DNA of 64,000 bases. Source: Pseudomonadota bacterium. GTDB taxonomy: Bacteria; Pseudomonadota; Gammaproteobacteria; Xanthomonadales; Xanthomonadaceae. The position numbers and the translations under genes are program-made. The notes under the pieces were generated by a model, which was not told the origin of the DNA, made no database searches, and worked only from the letters and a program-made list of their open reading frames with translations. The stretch is taken from assembly GCA_018242465.1 (NCBI GenBank), contig JAFEBY010000126.1:45334-109333 (forward strand). Direction: 5' to 3'. Below are positions 56,253 through 64,000 of the stretch, in pieces. Each line of letters opens with the position of its first letter. The first letter of the stretch is position 1.

Positions 56253-57863
56253 ATGATGCGCGGACCCTTGATGCGCGCGAACACCGTGCTGCTGCTGTGC
56301 ACGGCATGGGTGCTGATATTCGCCAATTCCAGCGCATGGAAACTGCTGGCATCGCTCGATCCCGGCGGCCTGCCGCACTGGCTGTTCCTGCTGTGCCTGG
56401 GCGTGTTGCTGGCGATGACCATCCTCGTCGTGCTGCTGCCGCTCAGCTTCAAATGGGCGATCAAGCCGTGGCTGGTAATCGTATTGCTGTGCGCCGCGGC
56501 CGCCGCCTTCTTCATGGACGATTTCGGCGCGGTGGTTGATCGCCACACCCTGCGCAGCGTGTTCGAGACCAATTCGCGCGAGGCCGGCGAGTGGTTGTCG
56601 TGGCGAATGGCGTGGAAGATCGGCGCGGCTGGCGTACTGCCGGCATTGCTGGTGCTGTGGACGCGGATCGACTGGCAGCCCTTCCCCCGCGAGCTGTGGT
56701 CGCGGGCGAAGCTGGTGCTGGTCGTGATCGTTGCGAGCGCCATCGCGATCGGCATCAGCGGTCGCGGCGTCGCCTCCAGCCTGCGCACCCAGCGCGAACT
56801 TGGCCACGTCATCAATCCGATGGCGATCGCCAGCGGGCTGTACGCCTATGTCGACAATGCGCGACCACAGGCCGCGATCGTGGTGCAACCGCTGGGGCGC
56901 GATGCGACGCGACCCGCCGCACCCGCTGGCGCCAAACCGCAGGTGCTGGTGTTCATCGCCGGCGAGTCGGTGCGCGCGGCCAGCTGGGGCCTGTCCTCCC
57001 ATGCACGCCAGACCACACCGCAACTCGCGCAACTGGCGGTGACGAATTTTGCCGACGTGCGCTCCTGCGGCACCGATACCGCGGTCTCGCTGCCGTGCAT
57101 GTTCTCCAACCTTGGCCGCAGGGACTTCAGCGAACGCGCCGCCCTCGCCCGCGAAAACGCGCTGGACGTACTGGCCCATGCCGGCGTCGACGTGTCCTGG
57201 TTCGACAACAACACCGGCGACAAGGGCATCGCCAAGCGCGTGCACGAAACCGAACTCCAGAACTCGACCGATCCCAAGTGGTGCAGTGCGCGCAACTGTT
57301 TCGACGGCATTCTCGTCGATGCCCTGAAGAAGACCCTGGCCGAGGTGCATGGCGATCGCGTGATCGTGCTGCACGTGAAGGGCAGCCACGGGCCGGCCTA
57401 CTACCAGCGCTACCCGGCGGAATTCGAACAGTTCAAGCCGGTGTGCCGCAGCAACCAGCTGCAGACCTGCACGCCCGAACAAATCCGCAACGCCTACGAC
57501 AACAGCGTGCTCTATACCGATTCGGTCATCGCCTCGGTGATCGCCACGCTGCGGGACGACCACGCCATCGACGGCGCGGTGCTGTTCGTCTCCGACCACG
57601 GCGAATCGCTGGGCGAAAACGGCCTGTACCTGCACGGCGCACCATATGCCTTCGCCCCCGACGTGCAGACACATATCCCGATGACTTTGTGGATGTCCGA
57701 CGGCTTCCGCCAGCGTGACGGCATCGATGCCGCCTGCGTGACGCGCCAGGGTGCGCACCCCTGGAGCCACGACAACATCTTCGACTTCCTGCTCGGGTTG
57801 ATGCAGGTGCACAGCAACGCCTATCGTCCGCAGCTCGATCCGCTGCGACAATGTCGGACATGA
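56253..57863 (+). CDS. EptA-like phosphoethanolamine transferase
   Basis: Inner-membrane enzyme that adds phosphoethanolamine to lipid A or a related glycan. The 536-residue protein has about five N-terminal membrane helices followed by a periplasmic sulfatase-like domain. Its metal and nucleophile motifs are [15 protein letters not shown] and [15 protein letters not shown] (the Thr nucleophile of EptA). [13 protein letters not shown] and [22 protein letters not shown] follow. Several Cys in the periplasmic domain ([20 protein letters not shown]) fit disulfides seen in this family. hemF begins just inside its 3' end. Confidence 0.9.
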   Translation: MMRGPLMRANTVLLLCTAWVLIFANSSAWKLLASLDPGGLPHWLFLLCLGVLLAMTILVVLLPLSFKWAIKPWLVIVLLCAAAAAFFMDDFGAVVDRHTLRSVFETNSREAGEWLSWRMAWKIGAAGVLPALLVLWTRIDWQPFPRELWSRAKLVLVVIVASAIAIGISGRGVASSLRTQRELGHVINPMAIASGLYAYVDNARPQAAIVVQPLGRDATRPAAPAGAKPQVLVFIAGESVRAASWGLSSHARQTTPQLAQLAVTNFADVRSCGTDTAVSLPCMFSNLGRRDFSERAALARENALDVLAHAGVDVSWFDNNTGDKGIAKRVHETELQNSTDPKWCSARNCFDGILVDALKKTLAEVHGDRVIVLHVKGSHGPAYYQRYPAEFEQFKPVCRSNQLQTCTPEQIRNAYDNSVLYTDSVIASVIATLRDDHAIDGAVLFVSDHGESLGENGLYLHGAPYAFAPDVQTHIPMTLWMSDGFRQRDGIDAACVTRQGAHPWSHDNIFDFLLGLMQVHSNAYRPQLDPLRQCRT

Positions 57864-58801
57864 CAACGCTCCCGACCACTTCTTTCGATGACGTTCGCGA
57901 CTGGCTGGCTGGCCTGCAGGACCGCATCTGCACAGCCATCGAACACGCCGACGGCGGTGCCCGCTTCATCGAAGATGCATGGGCGCGTGAAGGTCACGGC
58001 ACCCTGCTGGGCGGTGGCGGGCGCACCCGCATCCTCCGCGACGGCGCGGTATTCGAACAGGCAGGCATCGGTTTTTCCGACGTGTCGGGAACGCAACTTC
58101 CAGCCTCGGCCACTGCGGCGCGCCCTGAGCTCATTGGCGCGCAATGGCGTGCTTGCGGCGTCTCGCTGGTGTTCCATCCGCGCAATCCCCACGTCCCCAC
58201 CACCCACGCCAACGTCCGCCATTTCCGCGCGGAGAAGGATGGCGAAACGGTCGCGTGGTGGTTCGGTGGCGGGCTCGACCTCACGCCGTTCTACCCCGTC
58301 GACGAAGACGTGCTGCATTGGCATCGCACTGCCCGTGCGCTGTGCGAATCCTTCGGCGGCGAGGCGCGCTACGCCGCCCACAAGCGCTGGTGCGACGAGT
58401 ATTTCCTGCTCAAGCATCGCGGCGAGACGCGTGGCGTCGGCGGCCTGTTCTTCGACGATCTCCAGGACGATTTCGAACGCGACTACGCCTACATGCGCGC
58501 GGTCGGCGACGGCTTCCTCGACGCCTATCTCCCCATCATCGAGCGCCGTCGCAATACGCCGCATGGCGAACTCGAACGCCAGTTCCAGCTCTACCGGCGC
58601 GGCCGCTATGTCGAATTCAATCTGGTCTTCGACCGCGGCACCCACTTCGGCCTGCAATCGGGCGGACGCACCGAATCGATCCTGATGAGCCTGCCGCCGC
58701 TGGTGCGCTGGGAATACGGCTACCTGCCGGAACCCGGCAGTGCCGAGGCCCGCCTCGCCGACTACCTGCGCGCGCGCGACTGGCTGAGCGAACTGGCCTG
58801 A
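57851..58801 (+). CDS. hemF: Aerobic coproporphyrinogen III oxidase
   Basis: Oxygen-dependent enzyme of heme synthesis that converts coproporphyrinogen III to protoporphyrinogen IX. It is 316 residues from the first ATG; an ATG three codons later makes a typical ATGA overlap with eptA and is equally likely. Family motifs are [52 protein letters not shown] and [31 protein letters not shown]. These contain the His residues required by HemF. It shares a short overlap with the pEtN transferase gene, an unusual pairing. Confidence 0.97.
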   Translation: MSDMTTLPTTSFDDVRDWLAGLQDRICTAIEHADGGARFIEDAWAREGHGTLLGGGGRTRILRDGAVFEQAGIGFSDVSGTQLPASATAARPELIGAQWRACGVSLVFHPRNPHVPTTHANVRHFRAEKDGETVAWWFGGGLDLTPFYPVDEDVLHWHRTARALCESFGGEARYAAHKRWCDEYFLLKHRGETRGVGGLFFDDLQDDFERDYAYMRAVGDGFLDAYLPIIERRRNTPHGELERQFQLYRRGRYVEFNLVFDRGTHFGLQSGGRTESILMSLPPLVRWEYGYLPEPGSAEARLADYLRARDWLSELA

Positions 58802-58805
58802 CCGA

Positions 58806-59375
58806 TCAATCGTTCTGGGGGCTGCCAGGGCGACGCCGGCGACGGCGATGGGAGCGCGGCGGCAATTGCCCCGCATAGAAATCCGCACGCGCATCACCGC
58901 CGTTCTGGCGCTGGATCACGCTGATACTGCCGTTGGTTTCGAGCAGCGCCAATGCGACATCGTTCGGATTCGACACGTTGTTGAGACGCAACGCCTCGAT
59001 GTAGTCGTCGTGGCTGACCAGCTGGCGGCGCAAGACATCGTCGAACACCTGGCCATTGCGCGCCAGCACCACGGGAACGCCTTCGACCAGTTGGTCGAAG
59101 CTCCGGCTGCGCGAGGTGAAGAACGCAACCGCGAAATTCAGCGCGATCAGGCAGCCCGCCAGCAGGAAGGCACCAGTAATCGAGTTGTCCCCTCCATTCA
59201 GGCCGTTCTGCACGGCGTTGCCGATCAGGATCAGCAACACGAGGTCGAACGGCGTGAACTGGCCGACGGCGCGCTTGCCCGACACGCGCACCAGCACGAT
59301 CACCATCAGGTAGATCACCAGCGCGCGGAGAGGGAAGTGCCACCACGGTGCGGAAAGATGGAACAGGTCGCTCAT
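58806..59375 (-). CDS. DUF421 membrane protein (YetF-like)
   Basis: A 189-residue inner-membrane protein with three N-terminal helices (LRALVIYLMVIVLVRVSGKRAVGQFTPFDLVLLILIG, GAFLLAGCLIALNFAVAFF). A soluble YetF-type domain follows (VEGVPVVLARNGQVFDDVLRRQLVSHDDYIEALRL, NPNDVALALLETNGSISVI) and an Arg-rich end (SHRRRRRRPGSP). The function of YetF/DUF421 proteins is unclear. It converges with hemF, with 4 bases between stops. Confidence 0.9.
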   Translation of the reverse strand: MSDLFHLSAPWWHFPLRALVIYLMVIVLVRVSGKRAVGQFTPFDLVLLILIGNAVQNGLNGGDNSITGAFLLAGCLIALNFAVAFFTSRSRSFDQLVEGVPVVLARNGQVFDDVLRRQLVSHDDYIEALRLNNVSNPNDVALALLETNGSISVIQRQNGGDARADFYAGQLPPRSHRRRRRRPGSPQND

Positions 59376-59432
59376 GCGGGTGGCTCACGGCATCGGATCG
59401 ATGAGCGAGTGTGCCATTGCCGGCGCTGAAAT

Positions 59433-59463
59433 AAAAAACCCCGCCGGAGGGGGACCGGCGGGG
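59433..59463 (-). terminator. Rho-independent terminator downstream of polA
   Basis: ccccgccgg (59439-59447) and ccggcgggg (59455-59463) pair perfectly, and six A precede it on the plus strand, giving a T run on the minus strand. It therefore serves polA, whose stop is about 215 bases upstream in the minus-strand direction. Confidence 0.9.
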
Positions 59464-59679
59464 CGGGTTCCAGACGACGTTTGGGGAGAACGTGCCTGAG
59501 CAGGAATCACTCCAGGGGAGGGAGTTATCCAAGACAGACGTTGCATCTGTCACGTGTAGTTAAACACTGAAGATGTCTGCGATGCGTAAATCAAACCGAA
59601 AAAAAACGTAAATCGGGAATGGGTTCAGCACGCGTTTAGAAGCATGGTTACGGCGGCGTTCACCTTCGAAACCGGGTGG
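59464..59679. other. AT-rich gap between the polA stop and its terminator, no gene seen
   Basis: This 216-base stretch is locally AT-rich (tagttaaacactg, gaaaaaaaacgtaaatcggg). It holds no supported reading frame on either strand. It is probably the polA 3' untranslated region, with an upstream region of the DUF421 gene beyond the terminator. Confidence 0.4.
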
Positions 59680-62439
59680 TCAATGCGCTTGCTCCCAATT
59701 CGCGCCCTGGCCGCCATCCACCACGAGTGGTACCCGCAGATCAGCCGCGGCCGACATGGATCGGCCGGCCTCCTCGCACAAGGTGGCAGCGAAAGCCTCG
59801 TCGCACTCGAACACCAGTTCGTCGTGCACCTGCATGATCATCAACGCCTTGTCGCGCTGTGGCTGCAGCCATGCATCGATCGCTACCATCGCGCGCTTGA
59901 TGATGTCGGCAGCAGTGCCCTGCATCGGCGCATTGATCGCCGCCCGTTCGGCCCCGGCCCGCTGGGCCTGATTGCGACTATCGATATAGGGGAGATAGAG
60001 CCGGCGTCCGAACACGGTCTCGACATAGCCCTGCTCGCGTGCCTGGGCGCGGGTGCGCTCCATGTAGTCGCGCACGCCCGGATAGCGGCTGAAGTACAAC
60101 GCGATGTAATCCTGGGCCTCGCCACGGGGCACCCCGAGCTGGCGAGCCAGCCCGAAGGCGCCCATGCCATACATCAGGCCGAAATTGATCGCCTTGGCGG
60201 CGCGGCGCTCGTTGCCGGTGACCTCGTCCAGCGGCCTTCCGAAGACCTCGGCGGCGGTGGCGCGATGGATGTCCTCGCCGGAGGCGAAGGCGCGCAGCAG
60301 CGCCGGATCCTCCGAGAGATGCGCCATGATCCGCAGCTCGATCTGTGAGTAGTCGCAGGCGATGATGACGCGCCCCTTGGGCGCGACGAAGGCCTGGCGG
60401 ATCCTGCGTCCCTCGTCGGTGCGGATCGGGATGTTCTGCAGGTTGGGATCGTTCGACGACAGGCGCCCGGTGGCGGCGCCCGCCTGGTTGTAGTTGGTGT
60501 GGACGCGCCCGGTGTGCGGGTTGATCATCTCCGGCAGCTTCTCGGTGTAGGTGCTGCGCAGCTTGGCGTAGCCGCGATAGTCGAGGATGACGCGCGGCAG
60601 CTCATGCTGGTCGGCGATCGCTTCCAACGCCTCCTCGTTGGTCGAAGGCGCGCCGCCCGGCGTCTTCACCAGCGCCGGCAACTTGAGCTCGTCGAACAGG
60701 AGGGCGCCAAGTTGCTTGGGCGAATCGAGATTGATCGAACGGCCGGCCAACTCGGTGGCGCGTTGTTGCGCTTCGAGCATCCGCCGCGACAGTTCCGCCG
60801 ATTGCGCGCGCAACTCGGCAGCGTCGATCAGCACGCCATTGCGTTCGATTCGCGCCAACACTGGCACCAGCGGCAGCTCGATGTCGCGATACACGCTGTC
60901 GAGTTTCGGTTCGGCGGCGAGTTTCGGCGCCAGTACTTCATGCAGGCGCAAGGTGACATCGGCATCTTCGGCGGCGTACCTGGTCGCGACGTCGAGCGCG
61001 ACCTGGCTGAAGGAGATCTGCTTCGCGCCCTTGCCGGTGACATCCTGGTACTGGATGGTCTCCATCCCGAGCAGGCGCTTCGCTTGCGTGTCCATGTCGT
61101 GGCGCTGGCCGGAATCGAGCACGAAACTTTCCAGCAAGGTGTCGCCCAGCGGCGGCGACACCTCCAATCCGTGGCGATGGAGGATGTGGAGATCGAACTT
61201 GCCGTTCTGCGCGACCTTGTGCTTGGCCGGGTCGGCGAATGCCGGCTGCAATGCGGCCACCACCTCAGCGAGCGACAACTGCGCGACATCGGTGGCGTCA
61301 TGGGCGAGCGGGATGTAGCAGGCCTTGCCGGACTGCGTGCTCAGCGACATGCCGACCATGCGCGCCTGCATCGGGTCGAGGCCATCGGTTTCGGTGTCGA
61401 AGGCGAACATCGACGCGTTGTTGAGCGCATCCACCCAGGCCTGAAGTTGTTTGGCATCCGTCACGCACTCGTATTCGCCTGGACGTGACAGCTGCGGATC
61501 GATATCGCCTGTCGCGACCGGCGCGGCGACGAATCCGCGCAAGCCGGCCGGCGCTTTCGGGATCGAAGCGCCAGACGATTCCGGAACGCCCGCACCCTCC
61601 AGTTCCTTCAATGCCTGGTTGAAGCCATAGCGCGCATAGAGCGTGCGCAGGGCGTCGACATCGCGGTCACGCAGGGCGAGGTCGCCATACCCATCGTGCA
61701 GCGGCACGTCGGTGCGAATGGTGGCGAGCTGGTAGTTCAACGGCAGGCGCGGCAAGGTCGCGCGCAACGACTCGCCGATTTTGCCGCCGATCTTGTCGGC
61801 ATTGGCGATGACGCCATCCAGCGATCCATATTCGCCCAGCCATTTCGCCGCGGTCTTCGGACCACACTTGGGCACGCCGGGAATGTTGTCGACGGCGTCG
61901 CCCATTAGCGACAGATAATCGATGATCTGCGCCGGCGTGACGCCGAACTTGGCGACAACGGCGGCATCGGAATCGAGCTTGCTGCCGCTCATGGTGTTGA
62001 CCAGCCCGACACCGGGACGCACCAGCTGCGCCATGTCCTTGTCGCTGGTGGAAACCGTGACCTCGATGCCTGCTGTCGCCGCCTGCACGGCCAGGGTGCC
62101 GATGACGTCATCGGCCTCGACGCCGGATTCACGGATGATCGGCAGGCCCAGCGCCTGCACGATCGCCATCAGCGGTTCGATCTGCACGCGTAGGTCGTCG
62201 GGCATCGGCGGGCGATTGGCCTTGTACTGCGGATCAAGGTCGTCGCGGAAGGTCGGCCCCGATGCATCCATCACGAAGGCGATGTAGTCGGGCTTGTCCT
62301 TGAGGTGCGCGCGCAGCATGTTGACGACGCCGAACAACGCGCCGGTCGGCTCACCCTGGGCATTGCTCAGTGGTGGCAGCGCGTGGAAGGCGCGGAACAG
62401 GTAGGACGAACCGTCGATCAGGACCAGGCGTTTGTTCAT
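59680..62439 (-). CDS. polA: DNA polymerase I
   Basis: Repair and Okazaki-fragment polymerase. From MNKRLVLIDGSSYLFRAFHAL it is 919 residues with all three domains. The 5'-3' exonuclease is at about 1-290 (VMDASGPTFRDDL, ESGVEADDVIGTLA, GDAVDNIPGVP). The 3'-5' exonuclease is at about 320-515 (FAFDTETDGLDP, AQNGKFDLHIL), with its acidic metal ligands intact so proofreading is expected. The polymerase domain follows, with NYNQAGAATGRLSS, ACDYSQIELRIMAHLS, RRAAKAINFGLMYGMG and MQVHDELVFE. A reading frame from 62484 adds 15 unlikely residues. Confidence 0.98.
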   Translation of the reverse strand: MNKRLVLIDGSSYLFRAFHALPPLSNAQGEPTGALFGVVNMLRAHLKDKPDYIAFVMDASGPTFRDDLDPQYKANRPPMPDDLRVQIEPLMAIVQALGLPIIRESGVEADDVIGTLAVQAATAGIEVTVSTSDKDMAQLVRPGVGLVNTMSGSKLDSDAAVVAKFGVTPAQIIDYLSLMGDAVDNIPGVPKCGPKTAAKWLGEYGSLDGVIANADKIGGKIGESLRATLPRLPLNYQLATIRTDVPLHDGYGDLALRDRDVDALRTLYARYGFNQALKELEGAGVPESSGASIPKAPAGLRGFVAAPVATGDIDPQLSRPGEYECVTDAKQLQAWVDALNNASMFAFDTETDGLDPMQARMVGMSLSTQSGKACYIPLAHDATDVAQLSLAEVVAALQPAFADPAKHKVAQNGKFDLHILHRHGLEVSPPLGDTLLESFVLDSGQRHDMDTQAKRLLGMETIQYQDVTGKGAKQISFSQVALDVATRYAAEDADVTLRLHEVLAPKLAAEPKLDSVYRDIELPLVPVLARIERNGVLIDAAELRAQSAELSRRMLEAQQRATELAGRSINLDSPKQLGALLFDELKLPALVKTPGGAPSTNEEALEAIADQHELPRVILDYRGYAKLRSTYTEKLPEMINPHTGRVHTNYNQAGAATGRLSSNDPNLQNIPIRTDEGRRIRQAFVAPKGRVIIACDYSQIELRIMAHLSEDPALLRAFASGEDIHRATAAEVFGRPLDEVTGNERRAAKAINFGLMYGMGAFGLARQLGVPRGEAQDYIALYFSRYPGVRDYMERTRAQAREQGYVETVFGRRLYLPYIDSRNQAQRAGAERAAINAPMQGTAADIIKRAMVAIDAWLQPQRDKALMIMQVHDELVFECDEAFAATLCEEAGRSMSAAADLRVPLVVDGGQGANWEQAH

Positions 62440-62476
62440 GGGGGGATTTTCGCACGCACTGGCTTGGCGGGGACTG

Positions 62477-62537
62477 AAAAGCATCGCCCGGCTGTGCCGC
62501 CTTTAGCGGTTATCCGCAGCGACCGACACGCCGTGAA
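62477..62537. repeat. Intergenic repeat, copy 2 (matches 3181-3240)
   Basis: Begins aaaagcatcgcccggctgtg and ends accgacacgccgtgaa. It matches 3181-3240 at all but about four positions plus one gap, and again lies outside coding DNA, about 40 bases upstream of polA. It runs directly into the larger palindromic element at 62533. Confidence 0.75.
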
Positions 62538-62898
62538 CCCATCCATGGAGGCTCGACTCGGCCCGCTGCGCGGGACCGGCCACTCGCTCACGCTCGTGGC
62601 GTTCGGAATCACCACGCGGCATGCCGCGTAAGCGGCGCTTCCTCACCCATGCCTCGTATGGTCGGCCACTGCGGACGAACCGCACGACGCCGCCGGTGGT
62701 TGCTCTCAGGGGGTGGCGTGCGAGCAACAGCTCGCACGTTGCTGCTTTTCAGCTCTCCGTAAAGCAACAACACGCGCGCTCAGTGGGTGGCCAGTCCGGT
62801 AAGCGGGCATTGCGCCGCATGGATGCGGCGCATGAGCCTACATGGATGTATTCACGGCGGCCCGCGCACCGGACTGGCCACCCGCTGAGACAGCGCGC
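62533..62898. repeat. Composite palindromic repeat element between uvrD and polA
   Basis: gtgaacccatccatggaggc (62533-62552) recurs inverted as gcctacatggatgtattcac (62836-62855) with a few changes. Inside are the perfect palindrome cgcggcatgccgcg (62615-62628) and the hairpin gtgcgagc/gctcgcac around 62718. A long hairpin also lies here, with arms at 62774-62800 and 62868-62897 (gtgggtggccagtccggt against accggactggccaccc). Its loop contains gcgccgcat/atgcggcgc (62812-62831). The ccatccatgg/catggatg motifs resemble intergenic repeats common in Xanthomonadaceae genomes. No real gene was found in it. Confidence 0.65.
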
Positions 62899-62902
62899 GC
62901 GA

Positions 62903-64000
62903 TCACCCCGGCGACAAATTCGCGAACGCCAGCACCAGCCACTTGCTGCCGGCATCGTCGAAATTCACCTGGACGCGCGCATGCGCGCCGTTGCCTTCGA
63001 TGTCGGTGACGGTGCCGCTGCCGAATGTCGGATGACGGACCTGCGCGCCCAGCGCAATGCCCGGCGCCGCGATCGGCGCATGGCCGAAATCGCGACGCGG
63101 CATCGGCGCGTAGGCACGCGATACCTTGACCTTCGGCCGCACCTCGTTGACCAGCGACGACGGGATCTCGCGCAGGAAGCGCGACGGAATCCCATACATG
63201 TCCTGGCCATGCAGGCGTCGCGCCTCGGCGTAGGCCAGCACCAGCTTCTGGCGCGCGCGGGTGATGCCGACGTAGGCGAGGCGGCGCTCCTCCTCGAGGC
63301 GTCCGCTCTCTTCCGAAGACCGCGCGTTCGGGAACAGCCCTTCCTCCATGCCGGCGAGGAAGACCAGCGGGAATTCCAGGCCCTTGGCGCTGTGCAGCGT
63401 CATCAACTGCACACCGTCGTCGCCGGCTTGCGCCTGGCCCTCGCCCGCCTCCAGCGCGGCATAGGCGAGGAAGGCGACCAGTTCGCTCAGTTGCGCGGTT
63501 TCCTCGTCGTCGCCGCGCACGAAGCGCGAAGCCACGCTGACCAGTTCGTCGAGGTTGTCGGTGCGCGAATCGAGGCTGCCGCGAGATTCCTTCTCGTAGT
63601 ACGCACGCAAGCCACTGCGTGCCAGCACGTGGTCGATCTTGTCCTGCAGCGACAACTCGGCGCTTTCATCCTGCAATTGGTCGATCAACTGCAGGAACGC
63701 CGCCAGTGCGTTGCGTGCGCGCGCCGTGAGATCACCGGCGTGCACCAGCTCGCGTGAAGCGTCCCACAGCGTCATCCCGGCACCGCGCGCCATCCGCCGC
63801 ACCTCGTCCAGGGTGCGTTCGCCGATGCCGCGCGTCGGCGTGTTGACCGCGCGTTCGAAAGCCGCGTCATCCGCACGCGACGCGATCAGGCGCAGGTAGG
63901 CCAGGCTGTCCTTGATTTCGGCGCGCTCGAAGAAGCGCATGCCGCCATACACGCGATACGGCAATTGTTCCGCCAGCAGGGCTTCTTCGAAGGCGCGTGA
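62903..64000 (-). CDS. uvrD: DNA helicase II (UvrD/PcrA/Rep family), C-terminal part, truncated by window edge
   Basis: 3'-5' SF1 helicase of nucleotide excision and mismatch repair. The visible 365 residues are the C-terminal portion, and the frame continues past base 64000 (SRAFEEALLAEQ precedes LPYRVYGGMRFFERAEIKD). Seen are motif IV/V elements: YGGMRFFERAEIKDSLAYLRLIASRADD, LMTLHSAKGLEFPLVFLAGMEEGLFPN, and motif VI in EEERRLAYVGITRARQKL. The Tudor-like end is VRHPTFGSGTVTDIEGNGAHARVQVNFDDAGSKWLVLAFANL. Family order favours UvrD. The N-terminal Walker A is not in the window. Confidence 0.93.
   Translation of the reverse strand, partial: SRAFEEALLAEQLPYRVYGGMRFFERAEIKDSLAYLRLIASRADDAAFERAVNTPTRGIGERTLDEVRRMARGAGMTLWDASRELVHAGDLTARARNALAAFLQLIDQLQDESAELSLQDKIDHVLARSGLRAYYEKESRGSLDSRTDNLDELVSVASRFVRGDDEETAQLSELVAFLAYAALEAGEGQAQAGDDGVQLMTLHSAKGLEFPLVFLAGMEEGLFPNARSSEESGRLEEERRLAYVGITRARQKLVLAYAEARRLHGQDMYGIPSRFLREIPSSLVNEVRPKVKVSRAYAPMPRRDFGHAPIAAPGIALGAQVRHPTFGSGTVTDIEGNGAHARVQVNFDDAGSKWLVLAFANLSPG

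Noticed and set aside
62621-63757. 378-residue plus-strand frame covering the repeat and uvrD
   Set aside because: Opposite the UvrD C-terminus and includes the palindromic repeat; no family similarity seen.

Overview
The window is a high-GC gammaproteobacterial chromosome segment, most likely from the Xanthomonadales (Xanthomonadaceae/Lysobacteraceae or a close relative). This is inferred from four things: protein character, the order LysM-dprA-smg-topA diverging from def-fmt-rsmB, the rhlB/trxA-rho divergent block, and a protein ending in what looks like the XVIPCD secretion domain of Xanthomonadales type IV effectors. Most of the window is core housekeeping sequence with a few accessory pockets. 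No tRNA, rRNA, CRISPR array, prophage or insertion sequence was recognised.

Layout. 1-7.7 kb: the rpoD N-terminus, dtd, a lipid A-type acyltransferase plus core glycosyltransferase, and a minus-strand def-fmt-rsmB-GT83 operon. 7.8-16.1 kb: LysM protein, dprA, smg, an atypical pilin-like protein, a GYF_2/RDD membrane protein, topA, ohr and tsaC. 16.2-24.4 kb: gltBD, two paralogous DUF4124-type lipoproteins and the putative XVIPCD protein. 24.4-31 kb: SDR, sppA, MATE transporter, DUF3667, DUF4286, DUF3106 and a small membrane protein. 31-41.2 kb: priA, preceded by a perfect inverted pair of DnaA boxes; a histidine kinase/response regulator pair; transaldolase, NDH-2 and a TRIC channel; rpoH; a DUF3761 protein. 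41.2-50 kb: a long minus-strand block of pgaD, pgaC, pgaB, ung, a double-receiver regulator, ftsX, ftsE and rhlB. 50-64 kb: trxA, rho, a 1126-residue membrane ankyrin protein with ycgL, a phosphoethanolamine transferase with hemF, DUF421, polA, and the C-terminal half of uvrD. A composite palindromic repeat lies between polA and uvrD.

Functional themes. Envelope genes (acyltransferase, glycosyltransferases, EptA-like enzyme, PgaBCD, FtsEX) are interleaved with genome maintenance genes (dprA, topA, priA, ung, polA, uvrD) and transcription genes (rpoD, rpoH, rho). The most unusual items are the DnaA-box pair in the priA leader, the putative type IV effector with two lipoprotein genes upstream, the pilin homologue that has lost its prepilin cleavage signal, the pgaBCD set without pgaA, the degenerate double receiver overlapping ftsX, and the intergenic repeat family at about 3.2 kb and 62.5 kb.

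Start codons were chosen by eye from family length and ribosome-binding context. Promoters and hairpins are pattern calls. All functions are homology recognition from memory, without database searches.
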